NCBI GenBank assembly: GCA_021464245.1
Contig: JADCRB010000068.1
Span: forward strand, 11,645,432 to 11,709,431
Length of the DNA: 64,000 bases
Source of the DNA: Carallia brachiata
Lineage: Eukaryota; Streptophyta; Magnoliopsida; Malpighiales; Rhizophoraceae
Reading direction: 5' to 3'
Part shown: positions 1-13,752 of the stretch, piece by piece
How the letters are laid out: the number at the start of each line of letters is the position of its first letter
How positions within the stretch are numbered: the stretch's first letter is position 1
Position numbers and translations under genes: made by a program
Notes under the pieces: model-generated
Databases searched by the model: none
Told to the model about the DNA's origin: nothing
Seen by the model: the letters and a program-made list of their open reading frames with translations, nothing else

Positions 1-299
1 TGATATTTTTAATCTATATTCTCAGAAATTCAGATCTAGAGCGATCCAAGAATATAAATTAAAAAATAACTTTAGAAATGGAAACAGCAAATTTTTTGGG
101 CTTTACCCCTGAAATATCTCTCAAAACGGAGTTAGGAGAGTATACTGCAAGTAAAAGCACGTAAGAAAAGGAGAAATTTTCTTGAGAGATTTTCAAAATT
201 TTCTTTTTCTCTCAAATTCTCTGAATTTTTCTGTTTACAGATTTGCTGAATGTTTTGAACTGAGGGGCATGGGCCTATTTATAGGGTTTCCCCTCTCGT
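1..299. other. AT-rich sequence with a minus-strand TATA box
   Basis: No convincing coding sequence. The palindromic TATA motif CCTATAAATAGG at 274-285, read on the minus strand, is followed by an A/GA-rich leader-like stretch (about 270 down to 160). The minisatellite at 300-496 begins about 15 bases upstream of it. This looks like a promoter directed off the left edge, possibly the U3/R part of an LTR, but the ends of such an element are not visible. Confidence 0.35.
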
Positions 300-493
300 G
301 TGAAAGCACGCGTGTGAAAGGCATAAGTCGACTTTTCCGTGTGAAAGGCATAAGTCGACTTTTCCGTGTGAAAGCACGCGTGAGAAAGGAATAAGTCGAC
401 TTTCTGACTTTTCCGTTGAAAGCATGCGTGAGAAAGGAATAAGTCGACTTTTCCGTGTGAAAGCACACATGCGAAAGGAATAAGTCGACTATT

Positions 494-496
<3 letters not shown>
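300..496 (-). repeat. Degenerate minisatellite with GTCGAC core
   Basis: Five copies of ATAAGTCGACT occur at about 323, 350, 391, 439 and 480. They are interspersed with GAAAGCACGCGTGAGAAAGG-type blocks, giving 27- to 48-bp spacings. The array sits directly upstream (minus sense) of the TATA box at 274-285, as tandem enhancer-like repeats do in some LTR U3 regions. Reading frames that run through it are low-complexity artefacts. Confidence 0.75.

Positions 497-551
<55 letters not shown>
497..551. repeat. Poly-T tract
   Basis: About 55 bases that are almost pure T, interrupted by a few C. On the minus strand this is a poly-A run abutting the minisatellite. Its true length is uncertain because homopolymers are poorly resolved. 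Confidence 0.8.
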
Positions 552-554
<3 letters not shown>

Positions 555-3499
555 TGTTTACACCTCCCAAAAGAATAAGCCGACGGCAAAATCACGGAAG
601 AACACAAAAAATTGCGACCAAATCAAGCTTAGAATGTATGAATAAAAGAACAAAAATAAACATAGGTATCAAAATCAACATCACCGATGTGGAGGACTAG
701 AAAATCATGTTGAATCAAGAACTAATTACGTGCCAATTCCAATTCCCTGTAGGGCATCTTAAGGAACATTCGAAAAAATTTTAATTTTTCCACCAAGTTC
801 AAGTTCAGTAAATGTCAAAGCAGCAGAGAATATATATATAGTTGTTACAAGGCAGATTTAAATATCATACGATTAAAATAAAGTTATTAAACCTCAAACT
901 TAAAATTAAAAAGTTTCAACAGAATGTCCTGATCAATTTAATAAAGCATGAAACAGCAGGAAATATCCAATGTTAGAGAGAGAGAAAAAATCAACCTCGA
1001 CAGGAAGAAGCATAGAAAGACCCTCCAAAGCATATTCAAACTTCAAGGAGAAAAAAAAAGTAATACCAACAAGAAGCTTTCTTCAGAGAGCATGCATTAT
1101 CCTGTCAACGCCATCATGATAAAATAATGAAAGGGGACTACCAACCAAATAGACCTTGATTGATGCCTTAAGTTCCCCCAAGCCACGACAAAAGCCCCCC
1201 GACGACCTTATTCCTATCTTTCCAACTTTATATTAATGTAAAGTTGTCTTAAAATTATATTAGCCCTTTTGTTCCTTTGTTTATTCAGTGACATCGACAC
1301 TCAGAGACACAAGAATCGTTGTTTATTGCCATTTGTTCTCTCACCTTCAAAGTTAGTGAAATTGTTTTCATTACATTAAAATATCGGTATTATTATTATC
1401 TTCTTTTTTTTTTTTGTGAAAATCCGAGAGAAAGAAAGGTTAAGCCAATTTTAATTATCGATGACAGCCAAGTAGAGTCAAAAGATGGGGAGATTTTAAA
1501 AGAAAAACATTTTCATTTCTCGTGTGGCTTTCAGCCAGTGTGTAAATAATGCAACAATTTCTTTTGTTTTGTTAGAATTCAATATAATCTAGTCACTCAA
1601 TACTTACAGAAGAAGTGTTACTGGATGAGACTTAAGTTCGATTGGACAAAAAAGGAGTTACCGTGTTACAAAAGAAGATAACAATATTAAGTTTTCTAAG
1701 GCTAGCATGATTTGCAACGATTTATTGGATTTGGAAAGAAAAAAAACAGCAGACTTCACGACAGATTATTTGAATCATCAGTTAAGTAATGTTCTCATCT
1801 TCTTATAAATTTTACATCTCCTCTCCTGAAATTAAAATCTAATACCTCTAGAATAAGAGCCTGAATTTTATCCATAACCAAAAATTCTTTCTTTGATTGA
1901 GTTTGAAGTAAAAAAAACAAAGTTGTTAAAGCGCCTATGATAGTACAGGACATATGAAATTTGCCTTTTTTTTTTTTTTTTCCATAAACCCTACGAGTTT
2001 GATAATTGTTTAATCCCTTATCAAAGGAGTTAAGCTGTAGTAGGTCCTTTCCTTGCCACTATTGCTCTGATAATGAAATCTTGATCATTCATTGAAACAT
2101 TTTAACGAACAATTTAAATTTTTTGGTATAATAGTTTCTTGATTTTTTTTCAATTTTTTGTTATGAATATGAATACGCACTAAATAAAGATTGTTTTACC
2201 CCAGTGAGCATGCCTATCGACATCAGTACCTTTGTTAGTATTCAACTGATTCGCAAATCTTTTTTCTCCTGATTGCCCTGATATTCTAATATGAAATTTC
2301 ACTCTAAATTTTAAATTTGGTGACCGTGAAACTATGCGTAGTGGGTAAAACTTGGTTAATTAAATTGAGCTGGGCCCAGTCTGTGAGACCCAGACAGAGA
2401 AATTTGCTTCGCAAAGCCTAGAAAAGAAAATCATTGTCATCGATCAGTCGGTTCCCGTCTACTGGATGCGGACGCTTGCAGGGTAGCAATATGTTTCTCT
2501 ATTGGCAAAATTACACTTCCGGACAAAATACTCGATTTTTGTTCGATTGTACTGAAGTTTTATTTTTCTACAATCATATTGATACTTTGTGAAAAAAAAA
2601 AAAAAATTATTTTATATTTTATTAATACTATTGCCGAAAAATGACTTTTTGTTATAACTGGAACAAAAATTCGAACAAATTTTGTTTAGAAAATGACGCC
2701 CTTCTCTGTTTTGCTACTACACCTTGTCCTTATGGCTTCAGACAGACCGTTAAGAAGGTCCAAACAAAGGGTGGGCCGTCGATGAAACAGTCCCATTTCA
2801 GACCACTGATATTGGCAAATGGTGGCGGGTGGCCTGCATTCTTTCCAGTAACCTGCCCTTCCAATGATTGTATTATTGTCCAATCAAATCAACAAAAGGG
2901 CAAGAAGTTTGATGATTCAATCGGAAATTTTGAACAAATATAGGAGAGAAGCATTACATGGGCCGGGACTCCCGGCCACCACCCGAAGTTCCAGCAAGAC
3001 ATATTTTTTTTATTTTTTTATTTTTTAAAATTTCAACTTTAGATAGTATTTAATGTCACACTAAATATAACTAATTATACCCTAAATTTTTATAGCTAGA
3101 TTTTTCTTGCCAATTTTCGGGTGGGGGTCGGCCCACTTTTGCCGGTCCGCCAGAAAAAAAAAAAAAAAATCCTTCAGTCTGGACTCTGGAGACAAATCAA
3201 GTATTAGTGAGCCACGAATGACTGCGACGAGTGAGCATAAAATGTTCTTTTGGTCCGATAAACCCATCAAAAGGCCCAATACTCTCTGTGTGGGGTGTCC
3301 ACATGTCTACTCTGGATTAGGTTTCGGGCCATAACTTTCGGCACATAGCATTTTCTCCATTTTGCTTTTAGGTTTAAGGTACCTAAGACGGCCCATTTAC
3401 TAATTTCACAATCTAAAATTTGCGTTTGCCTAAATTCCGTGGCGAGTTCTGTAAAGATTTGGCCCAATCTCCGGCGGAGAAAATATAATTCATTCTTAA
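552..3499. other. Gene-free AT-rich intergenic DNA
   Basis: Only short, uncorrelated reading frames with no recognisable domain, signal peptide or splice-linked continuation. It contains scattered homopolymers (for example T16 near 1965). I see no RNA gene or element end in it. Confidence 0.6.
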
Positions 3500-3512
3500 A
3501 AAGAAATAAAAG

Positions 3513-3653
3513 TAAAGGTTGAGTATTTAATTAACTGGTTGAAGAGAATGTCTTTCAACCAGTAGGTGAGAAGTTTAAATTCTATCAAACCTCACTTTTC
3601 CTCACCAAATATCGAATAAATTTCTTATAGACTACAAAAAAAAAAAAAAAAAA
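3513..3653 (+). mobile_element. SINE-like retroposon with poly-A tail and target duplication
   Basis: A body of about 120 bp ends in an A19 tract (3635-3653). It is bounded by the direct repeat AAAGAAATAAAAG at 3500-3512 and 3651-3663. Inside, GGTGAGAAGTTTAAATTC (about 3565-3582) resembles a degenerate tRNA-type B box. Small size, terminal poly-A and a 13-bp target duplication together fit a SINE. The family is not identified. Confidence 0.6.
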
Positions 3654-3663
3654 GAAATAAAAG

Positions 3664-6271
3664 CGTCTTAACTCTTAAAAAGATTTGCATGCTCAAAACA
3701 TGCAGATGCGTTTACTAGCTGTTCGTGCAAATCAATTCATTTTCCCAAAAAGAAAATGAAGCGTTTAACTGATTTTATCGTACCATCGGGAAGATATCTT
3801 GGTTCCCAATTGCAGAAAAGTTGCATCCTCCATTTTTTTTTTAAATTTTTAAATTCACTCTGATGACTAAAACTTGATAACATTAGTTCTGGAGACGCGT
3901 GGCAAATCAAACTACTTCTGACGTGTCGGTCAAAAGATGACGTGGCAGACAATTGGCAGCTGACGTTGCGCTGGCATGTCCGTCTTCAAACTTTGGACGG
4001 TGGCTGGCGCGTGGCTTCGACTAGGGCTCCAGCGAGAACTTTGGATGGCGTGTGAGACAATATCCTTCATTCTCCAAATGAGTAGTGCGGCAACAATTCA
4101 GATTTCTGTATTTATAAAATTGAACTTATTTGAGAAAAGGAAAGAGATTGTTGGACGCGAACAGACTGAACGTGATGTTGACGTATTAAATGTTGTGTAT
4201 ACTGTTTATATCTTTGATGCACATCAAGTTTAACTGTAAGTTTCATAAATTTTTATAATTTTTTGTTCCGTTAATTTATAATGTGCAATAGTGATAAGGT
4301 TGATATGCAATAAGAACAAGAAATATATGCAGTAAAAATAAGCACGTCAACTCTGAGTCAATTAATTTTTTCGCTTCTGGTTATCAAAATTCGAAAGAAA
4401 AAAAAGGTGGATTTATTGGTCTTTCATTAACAAAAAAGGGAATGTTTTTACCTGTCCTAAAAGCAACTGAAAAGTAAAACAACAGTTAGATGTTCCTTAA
4501 ACTAAAAAACAACTGTTGGATGGCTTTTTTTAATTTTTTGTTTCGATAAGTAGCATGGAGGACATCCCAAACCGAAAATGTGCACCGGCGTACTGCGAAG
4601 AGGAAAAAATCCACAAGCTGGGTTTACCAAATGCACATGCTTACTTATAGGCTTATTGTCCACTGGCCCAACAAGGATTTTGTTGGTCTAACAATGTCTT
4701 TAAAATGGGACTTAAAAATTCTTTCCAAACTCCTCACAGCTTCCATGAATCTTTTAACAACGCAGGAGTCCTGTTGGGTGGAGGCCCACTACGTTATCCT
4801 TGTTCTTACATTTTTTTTTAAAAAAAATTTTGGAACCTAGAAAAATGATATAACAAAACTATCTTAAAGAGCCATTGAAATTCGAATCTCAATTTCTCAA
4901 TTGAAAGCTATAGCCTCCAATTACTTTAGTTACTGTCGAGGCTTCTCATGTTTATTTATCTGATTTGTGTTAAACCTATGCCAATTGTGGCTTTCACAAA
5001 AAGCACTTAAGCAAGGAGAAGAAAACATATATTGTAATGCAACTTTGAAGAACTATAATATCTAAGGGGCCAGAAGTCCAAACAAGAGAATAATGAGTTA
5101 ATTGTAATGTTTTTAAATACTTGGAAACAAAGTGGGCATGGAGAACGAGACTCGGTATTACTTGAGGAGAATAGTCAAGCGGCCAAAATTGTGTAGCAGC
5201 TCAAATGTTTCCCTTTATGTAGTATCATATCTCCACAGCTTTACTTCATTGTTATTGAATCACAGGTATCAAGATCCTGCTGGTTTCAAAGAAGATCAGT
5301 CTCCACAATGCGCTACAAGAGAAATGTTTGGCCTGTAATTGATCATCTTGGCTTTTGATCGACATTTGATTCTATTAGTACATACAAAATTTTGTTTGAG
5401 ATTCAAGCTAGCCCAATTACCTTTATGTTAGGCAAATTCAAGACCAACGTACATTATGGTTGCCCCACATTAACCCCATTAAGTGGAGCAAGAGATGCAA
5501 ATTTATCTAAAAGCAAGGCTACAAATCACGACTGTGTTGGATTGTCTGTATTAGAAGCCAATATGACAGCACATCAAGTAGCTAGTCGGCTGCGCAGAAA
5601 GCTTCCAAGAATCAAAAGTGTCTGTTATATTGAATTCTTGATGCCACTAAAAAGTCCTTGATACTAGCTAGTGACAAAGAAAATCCAGACAACCTATGAA
5701 ATTTTGTAAAAGAGCTGTCTCCAAAGTTCCAATTGACCAACAACAATAGAAAAGGAGATTCTAACACACGGCCAACTTTTGGGCGCTAATTTTGATCCAT
5801 TGACAAATGACCCTTTTGCTTCCTAATTATGGATCTCTCAAGAATTCAAAATTGGGGATAAACATAATTAATCTAAGAGTTTATCTTTTTTTTTTAAAAT
5901 TAAATATATTTATTACAATTCAACAGTTTAGATCTTATATATTAATTTTTTATTTATCACTGCGTGCTTGCATAGTTTTTGTCCTCAAAATTATGTCTGA
6001 TTTGCTGAGTAAATTATACCGTTCACATTGTTGACCAACAATCAAATCTTGGAATTAGGCAAAGAGAGAATTTCTTGTGAATCCTTTTAATTTGAACATA
6101 GAGGACTTGTCATTAATTGAACGAGAGATGCGAACAGGCTATATGGCATATGAAAGTGATGTACGACAAATTCATAACTAGGGGAAAGAAAAGATACGGC
6201 TGCCAGAAGGCTTGTAAGAATCGTTGAATTTTTCTATAGAAAGGTACCCCAAGTCCTCAAAAGAATCGCCG
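3664..6271. other. Gene-free intergenic DNA
   Basis: Short open frames near 5132-5338 and 5392-5661 show no homology that I recognise and no clear splice sites joining them. There is a run of tandem polypurine/AT sequence. Nothing else can be supported. Confidence 0.55.
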
Positions 6272-6697
6272 TGTTGGAGGAGTCCCACGTCGAGTGGGAA
6301 AAGAAAGAAAGAAAGAAATATAAGTTTTGGATGAATTAATTAAGATAATTTAAATTATTTTAATAAAATAATTTTAAAATATTAATGATTCACAAAAATT
6401 ACATATCAGAGCTTGAACGTGAGTGTGATTGGGTGGGTTTAACAATCTAAATAAAAATTTTGAGTGAGTATTTAAGACGTTATCCTCATGTTAAAACTTA
6501 TAAGTAAGTGACAACTTGACCCAAATTCTAATTGAAGTGAAAGTATTGTAGAAAAAATCCCACATCTAGTGGGTAAAGAAAGAAAGAAAGAAAGAAATAT
6601 AATTTGTGTACGAATTGATTAAGATGACTTAATATATATTTTAATAAAACAACAAACTTATTAATTAAAATTAATTTTAAATAAATTTTGTCTAACA
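6272..6697 (+). mobile_element. TRIM-like miniature LTR retrotransposon
   Basis: Two diverged direct repeats flank a short centre. LTR-like copy 1 is at 6272-6394 (starts TGTTGGAGGAGTCCCACG, ends TTCACA). Copy 2 is at 6547-6697 (starts TGTAGAAAAAATCCCACATC, ends TCTAACA). Both carry TCCCAC..GTGGG, an (AAAG)n run and an ATTAAGAT..TTTTAATAAAA block. Just inside copy 1, TATCAGAGC (6404-6412) matches the common plant primer-binding-site core for initiator methionine tRNA. There is no coding capacity. I could not find a matching 5-bp target duplication, and the copies differ in length (123 vs 151 bp), so the element is old. Confidence 0.6.
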
Positions 6698-9525
6698 TTC
6701 TCTTACCTATAAAGCCTCAAACCCACAACATTTGGATAAAAAAAAAATTTACAGCACACAGTCAGGGATTACTATTGTAAGACCATTTGCGGCCCCGTCC
6801 TAGCGGCCTTTGATTTGAGCGGGATATTGGGGATTTACTTTGTACTTTAGGGAGCAACAAAGAAAGTTCCATTCTGGAAATCAAATTGCAAGTTTTTCAA
6901 AATTGGCAGTCACAAGACATGAGACGTCTCATGGGGTAGATCGGAATCTTTCAAACATCCACACTGCAATTTCCTCGAAAGGTCCCTAAACTGCTTATTT
7001 GAATATTAAAGCAAAAATGTTCATGCAGTGACAAAACAAAAAATAAAAATTTGCACAAGCTTTCTTCGCTGCTTTTGGAATTCTGCGCTCAAGTGTGCTC
7101 TTTTGTACTGGAAACAACCATCCTTTTTGGCTTGCTATGAATGAAACTTTAAAAAAAATGTACTAGTTGAATGACATAGCTAAAGTTATCAATAAGTCGA
7201 TGAGCTTCTGGTCCATTTTTGACATTTATTGAAGCAGTTGAAGTGAAATTAAGATGGGTTTCCTCAAAAAGAAAATAAATAAGTGGTAAAAAAAAAAAAA
7301 AAAGAGTAGGATTCAATGATTATATTTAAATAACAACATAATCCCATTAACTGAAATTGATAGTTTATCTATTTATTTTTTTATAAATTCATTTATCAAA
7401 TGTTTTATATTACATTAGTTTTACTTTAAAGCCATTTTTGTATAGTAAAAAAAAATTTTCCAAAAAAAAATTCTGTACCTTCGCACTCAAAAGGGTTTAT
7501 GCTAGATGCTTGCCGGTGGACACGTACAGCGCATGTAGTTACTGTTCTGTCGTTCTGTCGTTGACTTCTAAACCCTAGATCAATTACTCGGTGAACTTGC
7601 AACTCCAAAAAGCTAGACTACCATTTATCACTTTTTGGCAGAAAACAAGAGGCCTACTGGACCAGTCTTAGAATTTGGATGAGCCATGGTCAAGATTACA
7701 GCTTGGGAACCGCTGGCAAGCCTTTGAAAATCTAGTACATTGTTGCTTATTATGAAACTGACATTCAAAAAAAATTTTCCATGTTTCTCCAATTCTCCTT
7801 TTAAAACGCCTGCCTTTTGGTATGTTTTCAACTCATTGAAATCAACTCCGCCGTCTCAGAAACATGTTTGCATTTATATTTGCAAAGGGATTTCTGATAG
7901 CCCAAATGTTTGGAGTTATCCTTGACGACACTAACGAATTGAAATCTCTATAATACTGAAATCATCTCTATGACTCAGAATTTCGACTTAGAGTTTGAGT
8001 TGAAGAACATAATGTTTTGCTCAAATTGTTCGAGAACATTTCTTCTACTTCTTCAAGAACATAAAATGCTTAATCGAAAGACACTTCAAGCTCCTGACCA
8101 TAACTACATGTTAATTACGGAATCGCGAAATTACTGTAAGTACCTTTTTTGGCATACATAGAAGCGTCACAGGTTTAGCGATTGTTAAATTCTTCCTCAG
8201 TTCCCATAAATAAAAATATCTTCTTCAATAAATCAGAGTCATTTTTTCTATTTTACTCTATTAGCCTCGTTCGAATTTATCAATGTCACGTGACAAGTGT
8301 AAGACTGAAAATATCTTGTGGTGGTAACTAACATAACAATTAACAAACCAATCTATTTTCTCGCTCTTCAAGCATAATGGAAACCGAAACTATTCTGTAA
8401 TTTTTCGGTTTCTGTTTGAAATTTGATACAGAGACAATTATATGAAATTTAGGAAACATAGACAATTTTAAGTTCATAAATTCTTAGTCGTTCATTTTCT
8501 TATGTTCATTTTGTCTTGGAAAATTGACCTGACGATAAACATAAATAGAACACAACACTTTCTCCATCATAGCTCTCGAATGAAGACAAGATTATTAAGA
8601 AGAAGACATGTAATGTGCTCAATCATTCAAGAAGAAAATTAAAACAGAGAACCACTCAACATCTGGACCCTCCACAAGGGACCCAATTTAGGATACTATA
8701 ATTTCTTCTTTGTATGGGAAGTGAGCAAGGTAGCATTACTCAAAAGGAGGCAATGGGAGCCATGTTCAGATGGCCCTCTTTGTCCCCATCTGCAGAAGCA
8801 TCACCAAAGACATACCAGGTTGCTCCTTGAATGGGCCAAGTTAAAAAATTCACACAAAAAAAAAACTTATATCCTACCATTTTATGGCCGCTTAGTCAAG
8901 AAACTGTGGGCAGGTGTTCTATGTTCCCTAGCATGTTCTAGCAGCAGCTTGTTCATGTGAAACCCACATGAGTACCGTACTCATGGAAGCAAAATAGTCA
9001 AAGGTCTGTTTAGTTTTGGTCTGTTTAGTTTACTTGTTACTTCCTACTATTATAGTTATATGCCTCTTCAAACTGAGAACCACCGCTGCAAGTAATCAAA
9101 ATACTTGAATCAGCCAACCATGTTAAGTCACTTAAAATTTACACTGATAAAGTGGTAAACATAACTATTGAATCAGGAATGTTAGCTTAATAATGGTAGT
9201 TTAATCTACCACTCATTTTAAGTTACTAAAAGAATAAGAGTACTAAAAAATTTGCTTTTCAAACGTATTTAAATTTGGAACAAAGAATTCTTTGATTTTT
9301 TTTTTCTCAGCAAACAAACGATTCTTTGATAATTGAGATTAAATTTAGAGAAGACTAATTTATTAAGGTTTATGTAACCTTGCAAACCAGAGACTTTTCT
9401 AGGAAGCCCAAGGCCTTTAGTCAGTTCTTTTTCTTTTTTTTAGTTTAAAACCGTTCAGTATTTAGTTTAATAGACTGACTAATTTAAATTAATTTAAATA
9501 AAATTTCAAAAAATGATGAAAGATC
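6698..9525. other. Gene-free intergenic DNA
   Basis: Only short frames without recognisable protein features; AT-rich, with A16 near 7290. No RNA gene seen. Confidence 0.55.
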
Positions 9526-9620
9526 TTTCAATAAATATTTATTGTGATTATATTCTTTCTTCTCCGTTTCTTTTCAATAAATATTTATTGTGATTATATT
9601 CTTTCTTCTCCGTTTCTTTT
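9526..9620. repeat. Perfect 46-bp tandem duplication
   Basis: Two adjacent identical units of 46 bp (9526-9571 and 9572-9617), each containing AATAAATATTTATTGTGATT and a CTTTCTTCTCCG tract. Absence of divergence implies a recent duplication or an assembly artefact. Confidence 0.85.
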
Positions 9621-12600
9621 CATTGCCCCATGTAAAAAGTAAATGTGGACACTTCGTGCTTAATGTCCAATTATGATGTTAGCTTCCATGTGACATACGG
9701 GCACAAGCTTTCTTAATCAACCTTTTTCCTGTCTAATTTCTCTCAGTGTTTCCATGAAAAGACAATTAATTTAGTTTTGCTTTACCTTACTATCAAGCCT
9801 GTACTTATCAAGATAAAAGGAGCCTATTAGCTTAGCAGGTATGTTTTTTTAGTTAACTCTTTACGATTATAACTCTAACTACTGTTAGTCTTGGTTCTTT
9901 TAAAAACATCCCTGCCACCATTAAGTTAAAGTGTATTGTTTAGGTTGTCTCTCATAAAATATTTTAATAATTAAAATTTTAATTTTTATTCTAAAAATCT
10001 TATATTCTAATTTTAATAAGGAAAAGTATGCAATATATGATCAAGGTATACTCTTTTTTTTTCTTTTTGACTGAAAAGGTACACTCCTTTTTTATGTAGT
10101 TCATTACCCAGTAAATGTCTTAAACTAAAAAAAAAAAAAAAACTGGCCTATTAGTTAGCTCATGCTTTTTCCCTTTCTAAGATAAATTCACCTAAAGTTG
10201 CAAAACGATAACTATTTTCTGCTAGTAAGCAACTACTTAACAAACACATATGGAAAAACAATAATCATATTGTATTAAGGATCCACTTTGAAATAGTGAA
10301 AAGTGTCTGCATTCATTCGTGAGATAGGGTTCAAATTTCAGTCATTTCTCTTATTTATCCCTGCTAAATAATAAATTATTATCTTTTCTACATAAAAATA
10401 ATAATAATAATAATTAAATTGTACAGCCGCCCATTATCTCAGATCATGTGATTAAATATGAGCAGTGAATAAGCAATTACCAAAAGGTCACCATATATAA
10501 TATGAGAAATCAAATTGTGAATCTACATCAATTCTTCGTGGTTTAATTTACTATGATCTCAAAAATAACTTATTGCCATTCAAGGTAGTAGTTCAACAGT
10601 AAGTTAGTATATTTTTATACTAATAATTCGGGTTCGAACTCTTGCCTACACACTCTTCCTGACAAATGCTGAGTGTCTACATTTTGTAAAAAAAAATATT
10701 GAAGCGTGATGCAGGAATATGGTTTAGTAATTACGTTCCAGTAATGGAGTTACATTTAGTTTCGTTGATACTCGAGTAGTGGGTTGACTCTTTTGGAGTT
10801 GTTGAAAGAAGTATCAAATAACAAAAATTACTGTAATTTTCGCTTATAAATCTAATAATTAATATATCTGGGATAAATTATTTTTTTTATTAAAAAAAAG
10901 AAAAACTTCTTAGAATGTATGGCAAAAGGCAGCAAAACCAAGTAATAAATCCAGGGCACATGCCCATAGTCAACATCAGCACGAGAATCAACCAAAATTC
11001 CCATTTCTTGTTAAACATTTATCTTTTGAATTGATTTTATTTGTCCCATGAAGCCAATCAGAATCACCAAACTGCTAATCACATGCTAGCAAAGATTATG
11101 GGTAGCTTTGACTTTTGACTGGTGCTCGACAGCCGCATAACAAGAAGACCCAAAAGCACAATTATATGATCAAATCTCAAAATCAAGATTACTTATGGAT
11201 CACTGAGCATTTCACAGATTAGCATGCTATTTTATTGTTATTACTATTATTATTATTATTAGTATAAGTAAAAATGATTGAAGATGGCGACTTTATGTAA
11301 TAATTTGATCACGATAAACAAATCATGGTTTTTTTTTTCATCGAAATTAAAACTCATATTTTACGAGAATTTGAGTATTATTATTATACATGTGCCAACT
11401 TCCGAGGGCGATTTCTGGACGTCCGTCCCATGTGGCAGTATGGCACATGGAATGAACGCATTATACTCCAAAAAAAAAAAAAAAAAGAAAAGAAAAAATC
11501 AATTGGAAGAAGTTCATATCTGCGTACTGACCGATGACGGAATTACCAGCGGCACTTTTGGGGAATTAATTTTTTTTTTTTCCATTTGCGCATGAGTCAA
11601 AGCTTGATAATTAGCTTCTTAATTACTATTCGACTAACTTCTTTGTAAATTTATTGGCTGAGATTATGACACGATGACACTGAACTCAACTTGAGATTAG
11701 CGTCCAAAAAGGCTACATAAATCCTTTTGATCAAGAATTGTATAAGGGAAGCCATCTGCCCCCAACAGGTAGGTCAATTTGGCATGTTAAATTAAGTATA
11801 ACTTGATCATGCAGGCGCGGTTTATTTTATTTTATTTTTTCTCAGTACAATTTGACATATTTTATGAATCGCGCTATTACAAACATTAAATTTATATTCT
11901 TAGTCTTCGTTATTAACTGTAAACAAACATTAAAGATTAAACATATATAAAACGCGATTATAATAGTATGATACATATACCAATTTGGCAATTCCTATTA
12001 AAAAAAAAAAAAACCACCTGTGTCCCCAGATCCATTAGTCGGCGTAATTATGATAAAATATTCTTTTTTTGTCCACAACTAGATAATTTTTTAATTCTTT
12101 TTGGAAATTCAAGTAAGATACTCTATTAATTAATTAGTAACAATCACGAGAATGGTATATGTATAACAACAATCTTCTGATCATGGTTCAAGCATAAAAA
12201 AACCTAATAACTAAATGGTCAATGCTAATACCTACAACACATCGATGACCATCTTTTGCTATGTGTCTATTGTTTATTAGCACTGTCTTGGGTTACCCTG
12301 CATAATCTTAAGTATTTTTTGTGATTTAATCAAGCCAACCCATTACAGAATTGATTTATTAATGAGATCATCTATAATGTGTGCAGCTAGAGCGACCACG
12401 TTGCAACCGCGTGCACTTGAGTGTCCCTTATGAAGATGAACTCTATTACAATTGAAACGAATACTACTGAGACTCGTCCCTTTGAACTGTCCACCTTCGG
12501 TGTTCGAAGCATTAGTGTTTATAGCCATGTCTTGACTCCTAAGTTGAAGTAAACTCTTTACTTCTGGACCAGTGTTGATTATAGTAAAGGGCCGATAAAG

Positions 12601-13752
12601 AAGCAAAAAAAGGGCCTAAATTAAATATACCTTTTAGCATTTTCAGCACAATTTAATCCTAGAAATTATGTTCAAAGGCATTCAACTTTAATGAGACTGT
12701 TAGCTTGAGAGCGTCTTACTGATAAAAAGATTGCGTGGGGTATGATAACCTTGAACAGCAAGAAAACAAGTTGTGGTCTAGCAATAGCATTAAAGAGGAA
12801 ATAGGCTAAAAGTTTTTTATTCGAGTCTCTGTAGAAATGTTTAGTGGGTTAAATCTACGTCCACAGAATATGCTACTCCGATAGTGTAATGTTTTTGGCG
12901 AGACTGTGAGATACCACTAAATTATTAATACATACAATTTCTATAATAACAACTGGCTCGTTGCAACCCAAAAATGGAAATATCGTTGTTTGGGAAAACC
13001 TAGCACTAGAAGACATCCCAGTTATTTGACTTCATGGTCCTTTTGCCTCACGCAATGACACCAACGACCCCACCCGCATACGGATAGTAGACAGAGAGTA
13101 AATATTAGTCTTATATTCACACGGCTTGAACAATGTTATAAGTAAGTCTTTGCCATTTCGTGGTCGGTTGTTACACAATTAATGGACGGCTACCCGTGGC
13201 AGGTGGAGGGGGCATATGCGCCACCGTCCCTCTCCCTCAATTTCGCCGAAAAACATACTCACTCGGTCTAGTTTTTGCGTAGGATTGCAAGCAATTATGT
13301 GAACATAGAAAGACATTCCAATAATAATTAGTTAATTACAATAAATGGAGAAGATCACCAAACAATATATAACATTGTTTCTATAATTCTATAGATCATG
13401 TTCACTCGTGAATCATAATGTCACGATAACAAACTTTGAAGACTATAATACAAGAGCATCTCTCATGCAATCAGGAGATCATCGAACAACACTTGTACAA
13501 AACCAAAAGCTAGAGCCACTTCTAATCCAGAACAATGGATCGAGTACACCTGTGACAATATTGGACTGACCCAAAAAAAATAATAATAATAATAAAGGTT
13601 ATATATACCAAAAGCCTTTTGGGACACCCCTAAAAAAAAAAAAAAAAGGAATGGACAAGCTATAGCTCCAGGACTGAAGTTGTCTGAGTTTAAATTTAGT
13701 CGGAGCTAATTAACTTCAAAAAAAAAATAATAATAATTCTTCACACACCAGA
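9621..13752. other. Gene-free intergenic DNA with one possible SINE
   Basis: At 10585-10699 there is a SINE-like stretch with a B-box-like GGTTCGAACTC (10631-10641) and a short A tail (10687-10696). A convincing target duplication is lacking. The rest is AT-rich with short frames only. An 87-residue minus-strand frame at 12343-12606 has no family I recognise. Confidence 0.5.

Noticed and set aside
5132..5661. Two consecutive plus-strand frames that might be exons of one gene
   Set aside because: No convincing splice sites, start context or known domain; in-frame stops between them.
12343..12606. 87-residue minus-strand frame
   Set aside because: I could not align it to any family by eye. 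A resemblance to LINE RNase H tails was too weak to use.
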